The position numbers and the translations under genes were made by a program. This document shows positions 21,100-32,129 of a stretch of DNA of 64,000 bases, in pieces; the first letter of the stretch is position 1, and every line of letters starts with the position of its first letter. Under the pieces are notes generated by a model, which searched no databases, was not told the DNA's origin, and worked only from the letters and a program-made list of their open reading frames with translations. This stretch comes from Neoceratodus forsteri (taxonomy: Eukaryota; Chordata; Ceratodontiformes; Ceratodontidae): contig CM057456.1 of the NCBI GenBank assembly GCA_016271365.2, positions 611,077,501 to 611,141,500 on the forward strand. The letters run 5' to 3'.

Positions 21100-23387
21100 T
21101 GTTCTTTCCCTATTTCATGCCTCCAAAATTGAGACCGTGGATTCCTGGGAGACCTCCAGTAGTCCCCCATAGGTCACCCCAATGAGGTGTGGCCATTGCT
21201 GCCCCTTAAGGGCTACAATGAAAAGCAATAGCATAGGAAGTGGTTTTGTCAGAGTACTCCTACGAGGGCCCCTCTGAGTTAGGAGGTCTTATAGTGAAAC
21301 ATGTATCTGAAGTCTGCTAGGTGACTCCCATGTTTTTCCCTGAATCTTCTGAAAGGGAAGAGGCCCCTCTGGGTCCATCACTTGGAACAAGAACTTAATG
21401 CCCCTCTCACCCCACTGCTCGAATGTCTGCAGTGCTTTGGGGGAAAGGGGAGACATCTCTGTCTTGACTAGCTTCAAGAAATAAGAAACCAGCTCCCAAT
21501 CTCCCGAGGTCCTCAGTTTGTACCAGGTTTCTAGATTAGAACGCATGCCTTGAAAATAGGTAGGGGGACCAGCAAAAGGTGGGCTTTGGGAAAAGATAAC
21601 TGGAATAAAATCCTGGATTTGATTTAAGGGTTTGGTCTAGAGTTTTCCATGGGAGAGTATAGGCTAGATTACTCCACTGCATTACCCGGACCAGGACAGT
21701 GGCCTGGGCATATTTAAACAAGTTAGGGGGAGCCAAGCCCCCCAACCTTAGGAAGCTGTAAAATAGTCCAACGAATCCAAGGTCTCTTACCTCCCCAGAC
21801 AAATCTGGCCAAGATCAGTTCCTAGGAGGTAAAGTAGGAGGGATAGAGAATATAGGGATAGTTTGAAATAGATACAACAACCTGGGCAAAATGTTTATGC
21901 AAATAAGATCAATCTTAAGATAGAATGGGAGATGGAGATGAGACCATTCATGAATGCCCCCTTCTATTTGTTGCATAACTGGCTCATAATTCAAAAGAAG
22001 TATATTTTGGACATCTTGAGGGAGAGTCACTCCATATTACTACTTTTGGTACTCCTCCATCTAAAAGGAAACCGGGCCTTTATATGATCTTTTTTTTTTG
22101 GGGTGGGGGGTTATAGTGAAAAGAAATAACTTCAGTTTTTGATGAATTTGTGCTATATCCCGAGACCTGGGCAGAATTTTCCAAAATATCCCAAAGAGCT
22201 TGGAGAGACTTATCAGGGTCAAGTAAGCAGAGAAGAATGTCATCCACATAGAGAGCCAGTCTCCATTCCCTCTGTCTGGCTGCAGTTCCTGAAAGAGCCT
22301 GGGAGTCTTGAATCGTCATAGCCAAAGGCTCAGTGTAAACAGCGAACAAAAGTGGAGAAAGGAAACATCCCTGTCAGGTGCCCCTCTCAAGGGGTATCGG
22401 AATAGACATCTCCCTGTTAAGTCTAATATAGGCTTTTGGAGAGGTGTACATCCCCTTCCGCCACATAATCACCTCGACAGGGAAACCAAATGCTGACTGG
22501 ACCTCCCAGAGGAATCCCCAGGAGATCCTGTCAAAGGCTCTGTAGGCATCTAGGCTAATCAGTATGGAGGGGAAAGGTCTCTGGGACATGTGTTCCATTA
22601 AATGCATGGTCTGTTGGACATTGTAGCAGTTTGTCTTGCCCTTAAGAAGCCAGCCTGGTCCCGAGTGGATCAGACCTGTCAGGATGCCCTCCAGTCTATG
22701 GGCCAATATGGACATGTAGAGCTTATAATCACAATTAGTGACTGAAATGGGTCTGTAAGAGTCTGTTGTTATGGGGTCTTTACCAGGTTTCAGTATGGCA
22801 GTTATGACTGCATATGCCCATGAGGCGGGGGGCACCTTGCTGAATATCTAAGAAAGCTTGATGGAGGGGAGGCAGTAATGTAGCATCTAGGGCTTTGTAC
22901 CACGTGATAGCAAACCCATCAGGGCCTTGGGATTTTAAGGTCTTAGCCCTGCCTATTGCTGATTGAATTTCGCCATCCATGATGGGACTCGGCAAACGAC
23001 CTCTTTGAGAATCTGTGAGCTTTGGAAAGGTCAGAGGGGACAGGAATGCCCTAATAGCTTCAGGAGAAGGAGGGGACCACTCAGCATATACTCTTTTATA
23101 AAAGGTTCGGAAAGCATTCACTATATCTGCACTCCGATACTTAACCTCTCCGGTATTCAAATCTTGAATTTTGGTGACAGTACTCGTGTGTTTAAAGCCA
23201 GAATCCTTTTAGCTAAGTTTATAGCCCCATGGGAGCCCCCTTTGTAATAAAACCGCTTAGTGTATAAGAGCGCAGCCTGGTCCTTGTGGTCTAGAATCCC
23301 TTGTATTTCAGACTGTACCTGTCTAAGCTTAGCGGGGAGACTCTCTCACTCTTTGCTGCTGTTCCCTGTAGCTCTGAGAGGAGAGCT
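21100..23387 (-). pseudogene. L1 ORF2 reverse transcriptase region
   Basis: Read on the minus strand. The N-terminal RT part (KTLKSQGPDGFAITWYKAL) is near 22,960-22,900. The fingers/palm region (SYRPISVTNCDYKLYMSILA) is near 22,760-22,700, then LISLDAYRAFDRISWGFLW. The YVDD catalytic box (ALYVDDILLCLL) is near 22,255-22,220. A thumb-like part (GGLAPPNLFKYAQATVLVRV) is at about 21,740-21,685. These are L1/Tx1-clade signatures. Frame breaks are common. The endonuclease continues upstream at 37,372, across L2b. Confidence 0.85.
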
Positions 23388-23759
23388 AATAATTTTTATT
23401 TATTTTTATTTATCAAGTCTCGGATTACAAATACCTTTGAGCCTTGGCTCTTTTACAAAGGTTCCACGTCAGAGAAATACAAATTATGGGGAACATCAAG
23501 ACAGACATTACAGCAATGTGGACATTGCAAACAGAATACAGATTAATACAAGTCAAGGGTAGCATTGTAACAAGGCAGCCAGCGGCATTTGTCAGAGAAA
23601 ATAGACAACAGATAAAAGTGCCAGAGTCATGGGGGGAGGAATGTAGAAGGGTGGGGAGAGGGTGAAAAGTACAGCATTGGGTATACCAAGATGTGAGGGT
23701 AGAATCCAGTGAGGAGGGGAAGGGTGGACAACTAGAGCAGAAAGGGAAGTGGAGAAGCA

Positions 23760-24494
23760 AGGTTAAGTTGGGCAGTCACAGGAGCTGTTGGTAGTGAGAT
23801 AGTCCCGGAGCCTAGTTTTAAACATACCAATTGTTGGGGCAGAGGAGATTGTTGGGCTGAGGCTATTGAACCAGAGTGGCGCTCGATAAGCAAAAGAGCG
23901 TTGTCCCTGTGAAGTGTGACAGTGAGGGACTTTCAGTAGCTGTAGCAGGGATCTCCTAAGGCACCATTTGTTAATTTGGTGTTGTAACAGAGCTGAGACC
24001 CCAGAAGGTGCAAGGCCAAGGTAGATTTTTTTCACCATGGAGCAGGTGAGAAACTTTATGCGGTTTGATAGTTGGAGCCAGCCGGTCTGAGTGTACAGGT
24101 CACATGTGTGGGTGAGACGGTGAGCACCAGTGATGAGCCAACATGCTTTATTTAAGGCAGTTGAGAGGCGTCTAAGGGTTGTGGTTGTGGCCGAGCCATA
24201 AATGATGAGACCATAGTCTATTACAGAGATCACAGAGCTCAGGACTGCAACCTTCAAAGCTTCTGGTGTGAGGTGTGGTCTGTGTTTGTAGAGGAGACCA
24301 AGCCGTGTATTAGCAGCTCTAGCTACATTATCTACATGAAGTCCATAGGAGAGATTAGGGTCAAGCTGTATCCCTAAGTATTTGAAGGACCCCACCTGAT
24401 CTAGAGTATTCCCCTGGGTGGTGGAGATAGCCAAGTGGTGTAGCTTGTGTGGGTTATGAGAGCTGCAGAAGAGCATAAATTTGGTTTCAAACAC
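23760..24494 (-). pseudogene. L2b ORF2 C-terminal region
   Basis: A 244-residue open stretch on the minus strand starts with VFETKFMLF and carries the post-RT region typical of Jockey-group LINEs (FKYLGIQLDPNLSYGLHVD, AVLSSVISVIDYGLIIYG, LQLSNRIKFLTCSMVKKIYL, FAYRAPLWFNSLSPTISS). It is intact over this length. The RT domain is at 35,673-37,366. Confidence 0.82.
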
Positions 24495-24820
24495 CATGAA
24501 GTCTTGCTATATTCTGACATATGCAGTGAGTCCCAACCTTCGAACTGCCCCGGAGATGAAAGAGTTAACTTTCCATGCCAGGCATGGAATGCTGAGCTTG
24601 AGCTCGGTTGAGACTCTGTCTGTTGTTCTTCAAACTCAAACTGTCAGATTCTGTACTCCGCCTCACTGAACAGTCGCTCCAGAGATTTCTCCTTCTGCTC
24701 GGTTCAGTTTGTCAGTTAAAGTACCGCTTTTCTCGGTTTTCGACCGAATTTAAACCGTAACCTGTCAGTTCAGTCTCTGTCTGTGGTATTTGTGAGTAGT
24801 AGATAGGTTTTATTTTATTC
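24495..24820 (+). repeat. A2 left inverted terminal repeat
   Basis: CATGAAGTCTTGCTATATTC begins a repeat mirrored at about 35,450-35,672. The last 45 bp (24,776-24,820) recur exactly at 30,323-30,367, on the other side of A1. Confidence 0.85.
24776..24820 (+). repeat. 45-bp direct repeat flanking A1, left copy
   Basis: The sequence starting TCTGTCTGTGGTATTTGTGA is identical to 30,323-30,367. It belongs to the A2 leader. DIRS insertions normally make no such duplication. Confidence 0.85.
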
Positions 24821-25439
24821 AAACAACATGAAGTCTTGCTGTATTATGACATATATTATGACATATGCAGTATAATCCCAGGTTAGAACTGCTCCGGAGG
24901 TGAAAGAGTTAACTTTCCATGCAGGGCATGGATCCTTGAGCGCGAGCTCGGTTGAACACTCTGTCTGTTGTAGCTCAAACTTAAACTGTCAGATCTTTAT
25001 GAGCGAAAACTCACTAAGGTTCTGTGTGGAAGCCGAAAACCTACACTAGCCCACTGGCTACTAACTACAAAAACACATTTTGTTCTTGATCCCAAAACAA
25101 AGACTCAAGTCAGTGGATTCAAGAAAGAAAAATAAGTATAACACCTAAGCACCCTAAGAAAGGGTGAAAATAAAGTGGGCATCTATGAAGTGCCAGCATT
25201 GCACTGCCCACCCACATCCCAAAAATAGAGGTTCTGAGAGGGGCAGGCTGAGGGGAGGTCATAATGTAGCAAAACTTCATTAGAAGAAACAACATTACTA
25301 AGGTGAGTAATTTTTTCTTCAAACAACATGAAGTCTTGCTATATTATGACATATGCAGATTACACAGCAGTACCTCCATGGAGGAGGACAGAACCTACTT
25401 AGGAAATAGGCTCTGAAGCACAGCTATGCAAATCAAGCA
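24821..25439 (-). repeat. A1 terminal repeat and ICR
   Basis: 24,821-25,010 mirrors the outer A ITR; the ICR centre is at 25,320/25,321, where a reversed left end (AAACAACATGAAGTC) meets a reversed right end (GGTGAGTAATTTTTTCTTC). The A palindrome is intact here at 25,294-25,311, arms ATTACT and AGTAAT around AAGGTG. No gene is seen. Confidence 0.85.
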
Positions 25440-26420
25440 TCACTCCTAGCCTGGATATCCAGGGGTAATGCTTAGTAAAAGTGTGAACTGTTTCCAGGTA
25501 GCTGCTTGACATATCTCTAGGATAGGGATGTCCCTGGCAGCAGCCAGAGCGCAGCTGTACCTCTGGTAGAGTGAGCCCTCAGGCCTGAGGGAGAATCTTA
25601 CCCAGTTTTCATAGCAAAATTGGCTACAAGAGACAATCCACCTGGCAATGGATCTTTTAGTGGCAGGTTTCCCTTTACCAACCTCACCATAAGTGAGGAA
25701 CAATTGGAGGGAATCAAACCTGTGACCCTTGGTACGTTCTATATAGTAACTAAGGGCTCTTTTGACATCTAAACTGTGCAATCTCCTCTCACCAGAGGAG
25801 GAATGGTCAGTAAAGTACACAGGAAGAGACATGGATTGATTAAGGTGGATGTCTGAAACCACCTTAGGCAAAAACTTTCTGTTAGTCCTGAGGACCACCT
25901 TATCTCTGTGAAAGGAGATAAAATCAGGCTGCACTGACAATGCTTGCAGCTCACTTATGCGCCTGGCAGAGGTGATGGCTACCAGAAACACAGTTTTCCA
26001 AGTCAAGTACTTAAGCTCTGCTGAAGACAATGGCTCAAAAGGGGGTTGCATAAGCTGGGCAATGCAAATATTAAGATCCCAAGCAGGGGCAGGGTCCTTG
26101 AACGGAGGGTTGGTGTGAAACAACCCTTTAAAAAACTTGGAGAACACAGGGTGAGCTGAAAAAGAAGGCGGCTTACCTGCTGATAAGAAGAGAGACACGG
26201 CTGCCAAGTGCACTTTTAAGGAAGCTGGTCTCAGCCCCAAAGAATTCAAATGCACCAAATAATCCAGGATCGTGGGCATGTCAGCAGATTCTGGGGAAAT
26301 ATGCTTACCAGCACACCATATGGAAAATCTTTTCCATTCGAATTATAAGTAGCCCTGGTGGAAGGCTTCCTAGAGGCCTTCAAGATATCCAATACACCTT
26401 GGGAAAGGTATAGGTCAGCA
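25440..26420 (-). pseudogene. DIRS A1 tyrosine recombinase pseudogene
   Basis: On the minus strand, an open stretch of 277 residues (26,279-25,446) includes LGLRPASLKVHLAAVSLFLS, AITSARRISELQAL (catalytic Arg, near 25,960) and VKRALSYYIERTKGHRFDSL. Toward the C-terminus a frameshift near 25,600 replaces the HxxR box, and a second near 25,495 affects the Tyr box. The first part, with the KPSTRATYNSN motif at about 26,360-26,330, is in another frame. A2 carries the same gene with different lesions. Confidence 0.83.
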
Positions 26421-26424
26421 AACT

Positions 26425-28280
26425 CTAACTGTTCAAGAGCCATGCCTTGAGATTGAGAGATTTGAGGTTCGGATACCAAACTCTCCCCTGGGCACAGGTT
26501 AACAGGTTGTGATTCCTGGGAAGACACAGGGGAAGGTGGACTGCTAAGGACATGAGGAGTGGGTACCAGGGCTGCCTGGCCCAATCTGGAGCAATCAGGA
26601 TCATCTTGCAGGGTTGAGATCTGATTTTGACTAGCACCTTGAAGAGAAGAGGGAAGGGGGGAAAAGCATAGACAAACTTCCCTTCCCAGCTGAGTAGGAG
26701 GGCATCCAGAGGGACTGAGCCCAACACTGGGGGCCTGCAGCAAAAAAGGGGAAGTTGGTGATTGTCTGGGGCTGCAAAGAGATCTATCTGCGGGGTGCCC
26801 CATCTGGCAAATACTACCTCCAGTACTAGGGGATCCAGTGCCCATTACGTGATGGCCCTGGGAAATCTGCTGAGAGGCATCAGCTAGGACATTGTCCTTG
26901 CCTAGGAGGTGAACTGCCGTGAAGAAAGGCGTTCAGAGAATAAGCCAGAGACCATAACTTCATTGCTTCAGTGCACAAGGCCATAGACCGAGTGCCCCCT
27001 TGCTTGTTGATGTACCACATTGTAGTGGTATTGTCTGTTCTGACCTGAACAACCTTGTTCTGAACAGATGTGGAAAAAACCTGGAGTGCTAGAAAAACTG
27101 CTCTGAGTTCCAACAAATTGTTGTGGAGCAGAGATTCCTGAGGACCACAACCCCTGGGTAGTAAGTCGCCCATGTGAGCTCCCACCCCAAGAGGGATGCA
27201 TCTGTAGTAAGGGTCAAGGAGTGAGACTGGGGAATGAAGGGAACCCTCTGTCTCAGATTGCTCTGGTCCTGCCACCACTGAAGGGCCTGGATCAGGGTTC
27301 GAGTCACGGGGATCAATTTGGTTAGAGGATCTGTCCTTTGAGACCAAAAGGCTCTCAAATGGAACTGGATGTCCCTCATCTGAAATCTTGCTCCCTGCAT
27401 TACTGCTGTAGAAGCAGCCGTGTACCCCAGGAGCTGTAGAAAATGCCTTGCTGGCCGAGAGACCTGCGGGTGAAAGAAGAGGCCAGAGAGACCAAAGTCC
27501 TGCTCTTTCCAGAGGGAGGAAGGCTCTGGCTTCTTTGTGTTTAGTTCTGCGCCTATGAAGGTGAGAAGCTGGACAGGCTCCAGAACTGACTTTGGAAGAT
27601 TGAGAAGGAAACCTAGAGATGTAAGCAGTTGCTGAGTTACTTGTAGGTGTGGTTTGACCTGGTCTGGAGACTGGCCTACAATGAGCCAGTCGTCCAGATA
27701 AGAAAGATAAGCCTTTTGCCTTCTTAAGTGATCAACTGCTACTACCAGGCATTTTGTGAACACCCTTGGGGCCGTAGGTTGAGGGCGTTGCTCTGTGAAC
27801 TGGTAATGGCCTGAGGCAGTTCAAATCTGAGGTACTTTTCGATGGGAGCTTCTGATGAGAACGTGGAAGTAGGCATCCTTGAGGTCCAGGGAGGCTAGCC
27901 AGTCCCCTGGCCTTAGAGAGGGTAAAATAATTCTCAGAGTCACCATTTTGAACTTTGGTTTTAAAAGGTGCTTGTTTAGATACCTGAGCTCCAGGATGGG
28001 CCGCCATTCTCCTGTCTTTTTTGGGGTAAGGAAGTACCTGGAGTACAATCCTTTGCCCTGGTGTAGGTGTGGAACCATTTCCACAGCTCTGAGAGCCAGG
28101 AGGGAAGAAACTTCTGTTTCCAGGGCAAGTGCCTCCGATAGATGTGCAGGTGGAAAGGACCTGGCTCTCATCTTCGGAAATTTTTTGAAGCTGAGAACCA
28201 GTCCCTGACTTACTACTTCCAGGACCCACTTGTCTGATGTTAAAGACTTCTAGTCCTGGACAAAGTAAGCCAGCCTGCCT
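26425..28280 (-). pseudogene. DIRS A1 reverse transcriptase / RNase H / methylase-like pseudogene
   Basis: On the minus strand: RT (GDWLASLDLKDAYFHVLI near 27,905-27,850; SYLDDWLIVGQSPDQV near 27,700-27,650), RNase H (LLELRAVFLALQVF, RTDNTTTMWYINKQGG near 27,120-27,000) and the methylase-like end (KFVYAFPPFPLLFKVL, then APDWARQPWYP near 26,690-26,560). The YLDD box is intact. Frame changes near 27,820 and 27,530, and in the RNase H/methylase boundary, inactivate it. Confidence 0.85.
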
Positions 28281-29901
28281 CACGGTAATAGAGATGATCG
28301 GCCTGGCCACCCCATCAGGAGCCTGTTTCGCAGGGCTTTGGGTTGAGGGGTAGAAGCAGGCTTACTAGAACCCCTTCTGCCTCTTCCTCCTAAAGAACCC
28401 CCTCTGGGCATAAGCAGAAGGAGGCCTGGGCTTGGTAAAAGGCCTATGAAAAGGCCTGCCCCTGCCCCTGACATGCTGCCTTTGAGGAGCGGCTTGCCTT
28501 TCTTTGGCCTATGCACTCCTGTAGGTGGTCCTATACTCATCCATTTTCTTCATATAATTCTCTGCTCCCCAAACAGAGAATTGCCCACAACAGGAAAATC
28601 CATAGCCTTAGACCGAGTATCCTGTGACAGGGCAGTACATCTGGGCCAGGCCATTCTGCGAAGAGACACAGACGTAGCCATGACTCTTGATGAAACATCA
28701 TAGAGTCCACTGCAGCATGAAATTGCACCTTGGATGCCTCAATACCATCCGCAGCCACCTGCTCCAGCTCCCTGTCAAACTGGTCAGGGGACTGTTTTGC
28801 TAGGGCCAGCACAGTATCCCATCTGGATTTCTGGTACCTAGCTGCATAAGCCATATAATTTGCCTGTCTGAGTCCTAAAGATGCTGCCATGTACTGTTTC
28901 TTTGCCATTGTATCCATCTTCCTGGAATCCTTTTCAGGAGGGTGAGAGGCTAGAGAAATATTAGCCTTGTCACAGGCTGCAGCCTGCACTACCCCCACAT
29001 GGCTGCATTGCTGAGAGAGAAACTCCTTATCAGAGCCTGATAATGTATACCTCCTGTCCATCCTTTTATCAACAGGAAAGATAGAGTGAGGAGCTTTTAG
29101 AATTTTTACTGTCTGTTTCCTAAAAGATTTGTGCAAGGGAATAGACAGTCTCCTAGACTCTGGAATATCCATCATTTCTACATAATCAGGCTCTTCTTGG
29201 TCATCAACAGCTTCCTCAACAGGGAGTTGGAGAGTTTCAGCAACTTTCTTAATAGAACATAAAATGAGAAGGGGACTCAGATAGCCTGGGGGGGGGAACC
29301 CCTAAAGGTCTGTCTGGAGAGATGTCCGGTTCAATGGGCACATCCAGACCTTCAGAATCACATTCACTCTCCTCATATGCCTCCTCCCCTTCCTCCGGTT
29401 CATAAAAATCCTCAAAATCATAATCTTGAACGGTGGAACCCGTCCGAACCAGCGCATCCCTGATGGTGTCGGATCGAGACGGAACGGAAAAAGACTGGAC
29501 AATTTGAATAGCTTTAGCTATTTCCTCAGCAGTTGGAGAAAGAACTTTTGGCTCACACTAGCTGACTTTCTAGCCCTTTAGTTGGAACTGGCTCCTCAGA
29601 GCTGGCTCTTCGTTTGCCAGAAAGTATAAGCCTGGTCAGAGGGCACTCCCTCAGGTACGGTTTGAACAGTCCCGAACGGGCCTGGCCATCCTGGTCAGCG
29701 GACTTTTGCCCTTTGCCGAGCTACCAACTCTCTTTCCATTGTGGCAGCAGGAAAATTCTGAGAAATTCTGGCAGTCTGCATTGGTGGTCAACCCAGACTA
29801 TACACAGGTGGTGTGTGGGTCAGCCTTAGCAAAGGCTTCCCACAGATGTCACAGTGCTGAATCCCAGTGGGTCCAGTTTTTCTTTTGGGTTTCTCAGACA
29901 T
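28281..29901 (-). pseudogene. DIRS A1 gag-like pseudogene
   Basis: The ATG at 29,901 (MSEKPKRK) matches A2 at 30,578. The Cys/His cluster region is frameshifted (HCDICGKPLL is left). An acidic stretch lies at 29,450-29,330, and the C-terminal region at 29,175-28,540 is open for 212 residues (MDTMAKKQYMAASLGLRQAN, ELEQVAADGIEASKVQFHAA). Stops separate these blocks. Confidence 0.78.
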
Positions 29902-30577
29902 GGTACAGCCCTAACCAAAACTTGCCCGTTCACATCGTAATTCGTCATAAGACTATCTTATCGGTTCCTTCAATTGCGTTATCGGTCGTGGAAAACCGTA
30001 ATAAAAATCTGTTTTTAGAACCGATAGAACCGAGAACCGCACTCTAAAGGACTAGAAAGTAAATTTAAATTAATCTGATCGGTTCAAACCTGAACTGAAA
30101 GATTAAATAGTTCCACACAGAAGAAAAATAATATGCCTATTTATTACTTACAAAACCACAGACAGAGCTTGAACCGACCAATTGCGGTTTAATTTTGGTA
30201 AATAAACCGAGAATTACACTTTTAAACCGACAAACGAACCGAGCAGCAGGAGAAATCTCTGGAGCGACTGTTCAGTGAGGCGGAGTAAAGAATCTGACAG
30301 TTTAAGTTTGAGCTACAACAGGTCTGTCTGTGGTATTTGTGAGTAGTAGATAGGTTTTATTTTATTCTGTTCTGTGTGGAACGTGTAAACAGTTTATTGG
30401 CTCAGTTTGAACCGATCAAGTTGTTTAAAAAATCTTAAATTGTGCTTTTAGAGTTCTAAAAAACACGGATTTTATTACGCTTTTTTCCACGTAATTCGCG
30501 ACACGGGTTGGGAACTGATAAGAGGGTCTTGCCTGGCGGATTGCCATAAAAGGGTAAGTTTGGTTAGGACTGGCACT
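29902..30577. repeat. Junction of the A1 and A2 leaders
   Basis: 29,902-30,322 is the A1 left ITR and leader in reverse. 30,323-30,367 is the second copy of the 45-bp repeat. 30,368-30,577 is the rest of the A2 leader up to its gag start. No coding sequence is visible. Confidence 0.8.
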
Positions 30578-32120
30578 ATGTCTGAGAAACCCAAAAGTTA
30601 AAACCGGACCCACTGGGTTTCAGCACTGTAGTGTGTGTGGGGAAGTCTTTGCCAAGGCTGACCCCCACACCGCCTGTGTTTATTGTCTGGGGTTTGACCA
30701 CCTCAGTGCAGTCTGCCAGATTTGCAAAAATTTCCCTGCAGCTACCCTAGAAAAGAGATGCTGGTAGGCTCAGGGAAAGGGAGGCTAAAAGTCCGCTGAA
30801 CCGATGGCTAGGCCCGGTTTGGTTCAGACCGAACTAGAAGGAAATGCCCTCTGACCAGGGCAGACTCTGCGCAAGGAGAGCCGATTCTGAGGAATCGGTT
30901 CTGGCTAAAAACTAGAAAAGAAAATCAGCTGGTGGGGCCAAACCTTCCTCTCCAACCACTGAAGAGATAGCCAAGCCATCAAATTGTCCTAGTCGCTTCA
31001 GCCTCCCGACCGAACCAAACTACTGCAGGCGCTGTCTGCCGGTTCCACCGGGTTCAAGAGTGTGAGTTAGAGAATTTTATGAACTGGAGGAGGAGGAAGA
31101 GAAGTATGAGGAAAGTGAATGTGGATTTAAAAGTCTGGATGTGCCCATTGACCCGGATATCTCCCCAGTCAGACCTTCAGGGGTTTCTCCTCCTAGGCTT
31201 TTTGAGTCCCTGTCCCCCTCCCATTTCACTTTTTTTTAAAAAGTGGTTGAACCTCCAGCTTCCTATGGAAGAAGCTGTGATGACCAGGAGGAGCCTGACT
31301 ATGTGGAAATGATGGATATCCCAGAGTCTAGGAGGCTGTCTGTTCCTTGACAAATCTTTTGGGAAACAGACTTTTAAGATTTTAAAGACTCCAACACTAT
31401 ACCTCCTGTGGATAAGAGAATGGACAAGAGGTATACATCGTCAGGCTTGGACACAATGGAGTTCCTTACACAACAATGCAGCTGTTAGTAGTGCAGGCTG
31501 CAGCCTGTGATAAGGCAACATTCCCTTGGCTTCACACCCCGGACAACGACTCCAGAGGATTGATGCCATGGCAAAGAAACAGTATATGGCAGCATCCTTG
31601 GGACTCAGACAGGCCAATTATATGGCCTATACTGCTAGGTATCAAAATCCAGATGGGACACTGTTATGGCTCCTAGTAAACAGGGTCCCTGGCCAGTTTG
31701 CCAGGAGCTGGAGCAGGTGGCTGCTGATAGTATGAGGCATCCAAGGTGCAATTCCATGCTGCAGTGGACTCTAATGATGTGTCATCTAGAGTCATGGCTA
31801 CATCTGTGGCACTTTGAAGAATGGCTCTGCTCAGATGTACTAGCCTGTCATAGGATACCCAGACTAAGGCCATGGATTTTCCTGTTGAGGGTAATTCTCT
31901 GTTCAGGGAGCAAACAGAGAATTACATGAAAAAAATGGATGAGTATAGGACCACCTATAGGAGTGCACAGACCAAGGAAAGGCAGGCCACTCCTCAAAGG
32001 CAGCTTCCCAGGGGCAGGGGCAGGCCTTTTTACTAAGCCCAGGCCTCCTCTTCTGCTTATGCCCAGAGGGGGTTCTTTAGAGGGAGAGGCAGACGACAAG
32101 CAGACCTGCTTCCCACCCCT
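30578..32120 (+). pseudogene. DIRS A2 gag-like pseudogene
   Basis: The ATG at 30,578 is followed after six codons by a stop, where A1 reads through. The Cys/His cluster is complete in another frame (CSVCG from 30,627 to CQICKNF near 30,735). The acidic and C-terminal parts (31,080-31,930) parallel A1 but are more damaged, with stops near 31,346 and 31,733, and frameshifts. The C-terminal motif AKKQYMAASLGLRQAN is at about 31,570-31,620. Confidence 0.78.
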
Positions 32121-32129
32121 TAGCCCAAA

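Larger units (their letters stand above)
24821..30322 (-). mobile_element. DIRS retrotransposon A1, inverted inside the A2 leader
   Basis: A1 is minus-oriented: gag 29,901-28,281, RT/RNase H 28,280-26,425, recombinase 26,420-25,440, ICR around 25,320. Its outer ends are abnormal. At 24,821 the tip is of the left-end type (AAACAACATGAAGTC), although this is the 3' side. At 30,322 about the outermost 110 bp of the left ITR are missing. A 45-bp direct repeat flanks it. Confidence 0.82.

Noticed and set aside
28530..29500. A host gene, because A1 gag is open for over 200 codons
   Set aside because: It matches A2 and G gag in colinear order and sits next to RT and recombinase of the same element.
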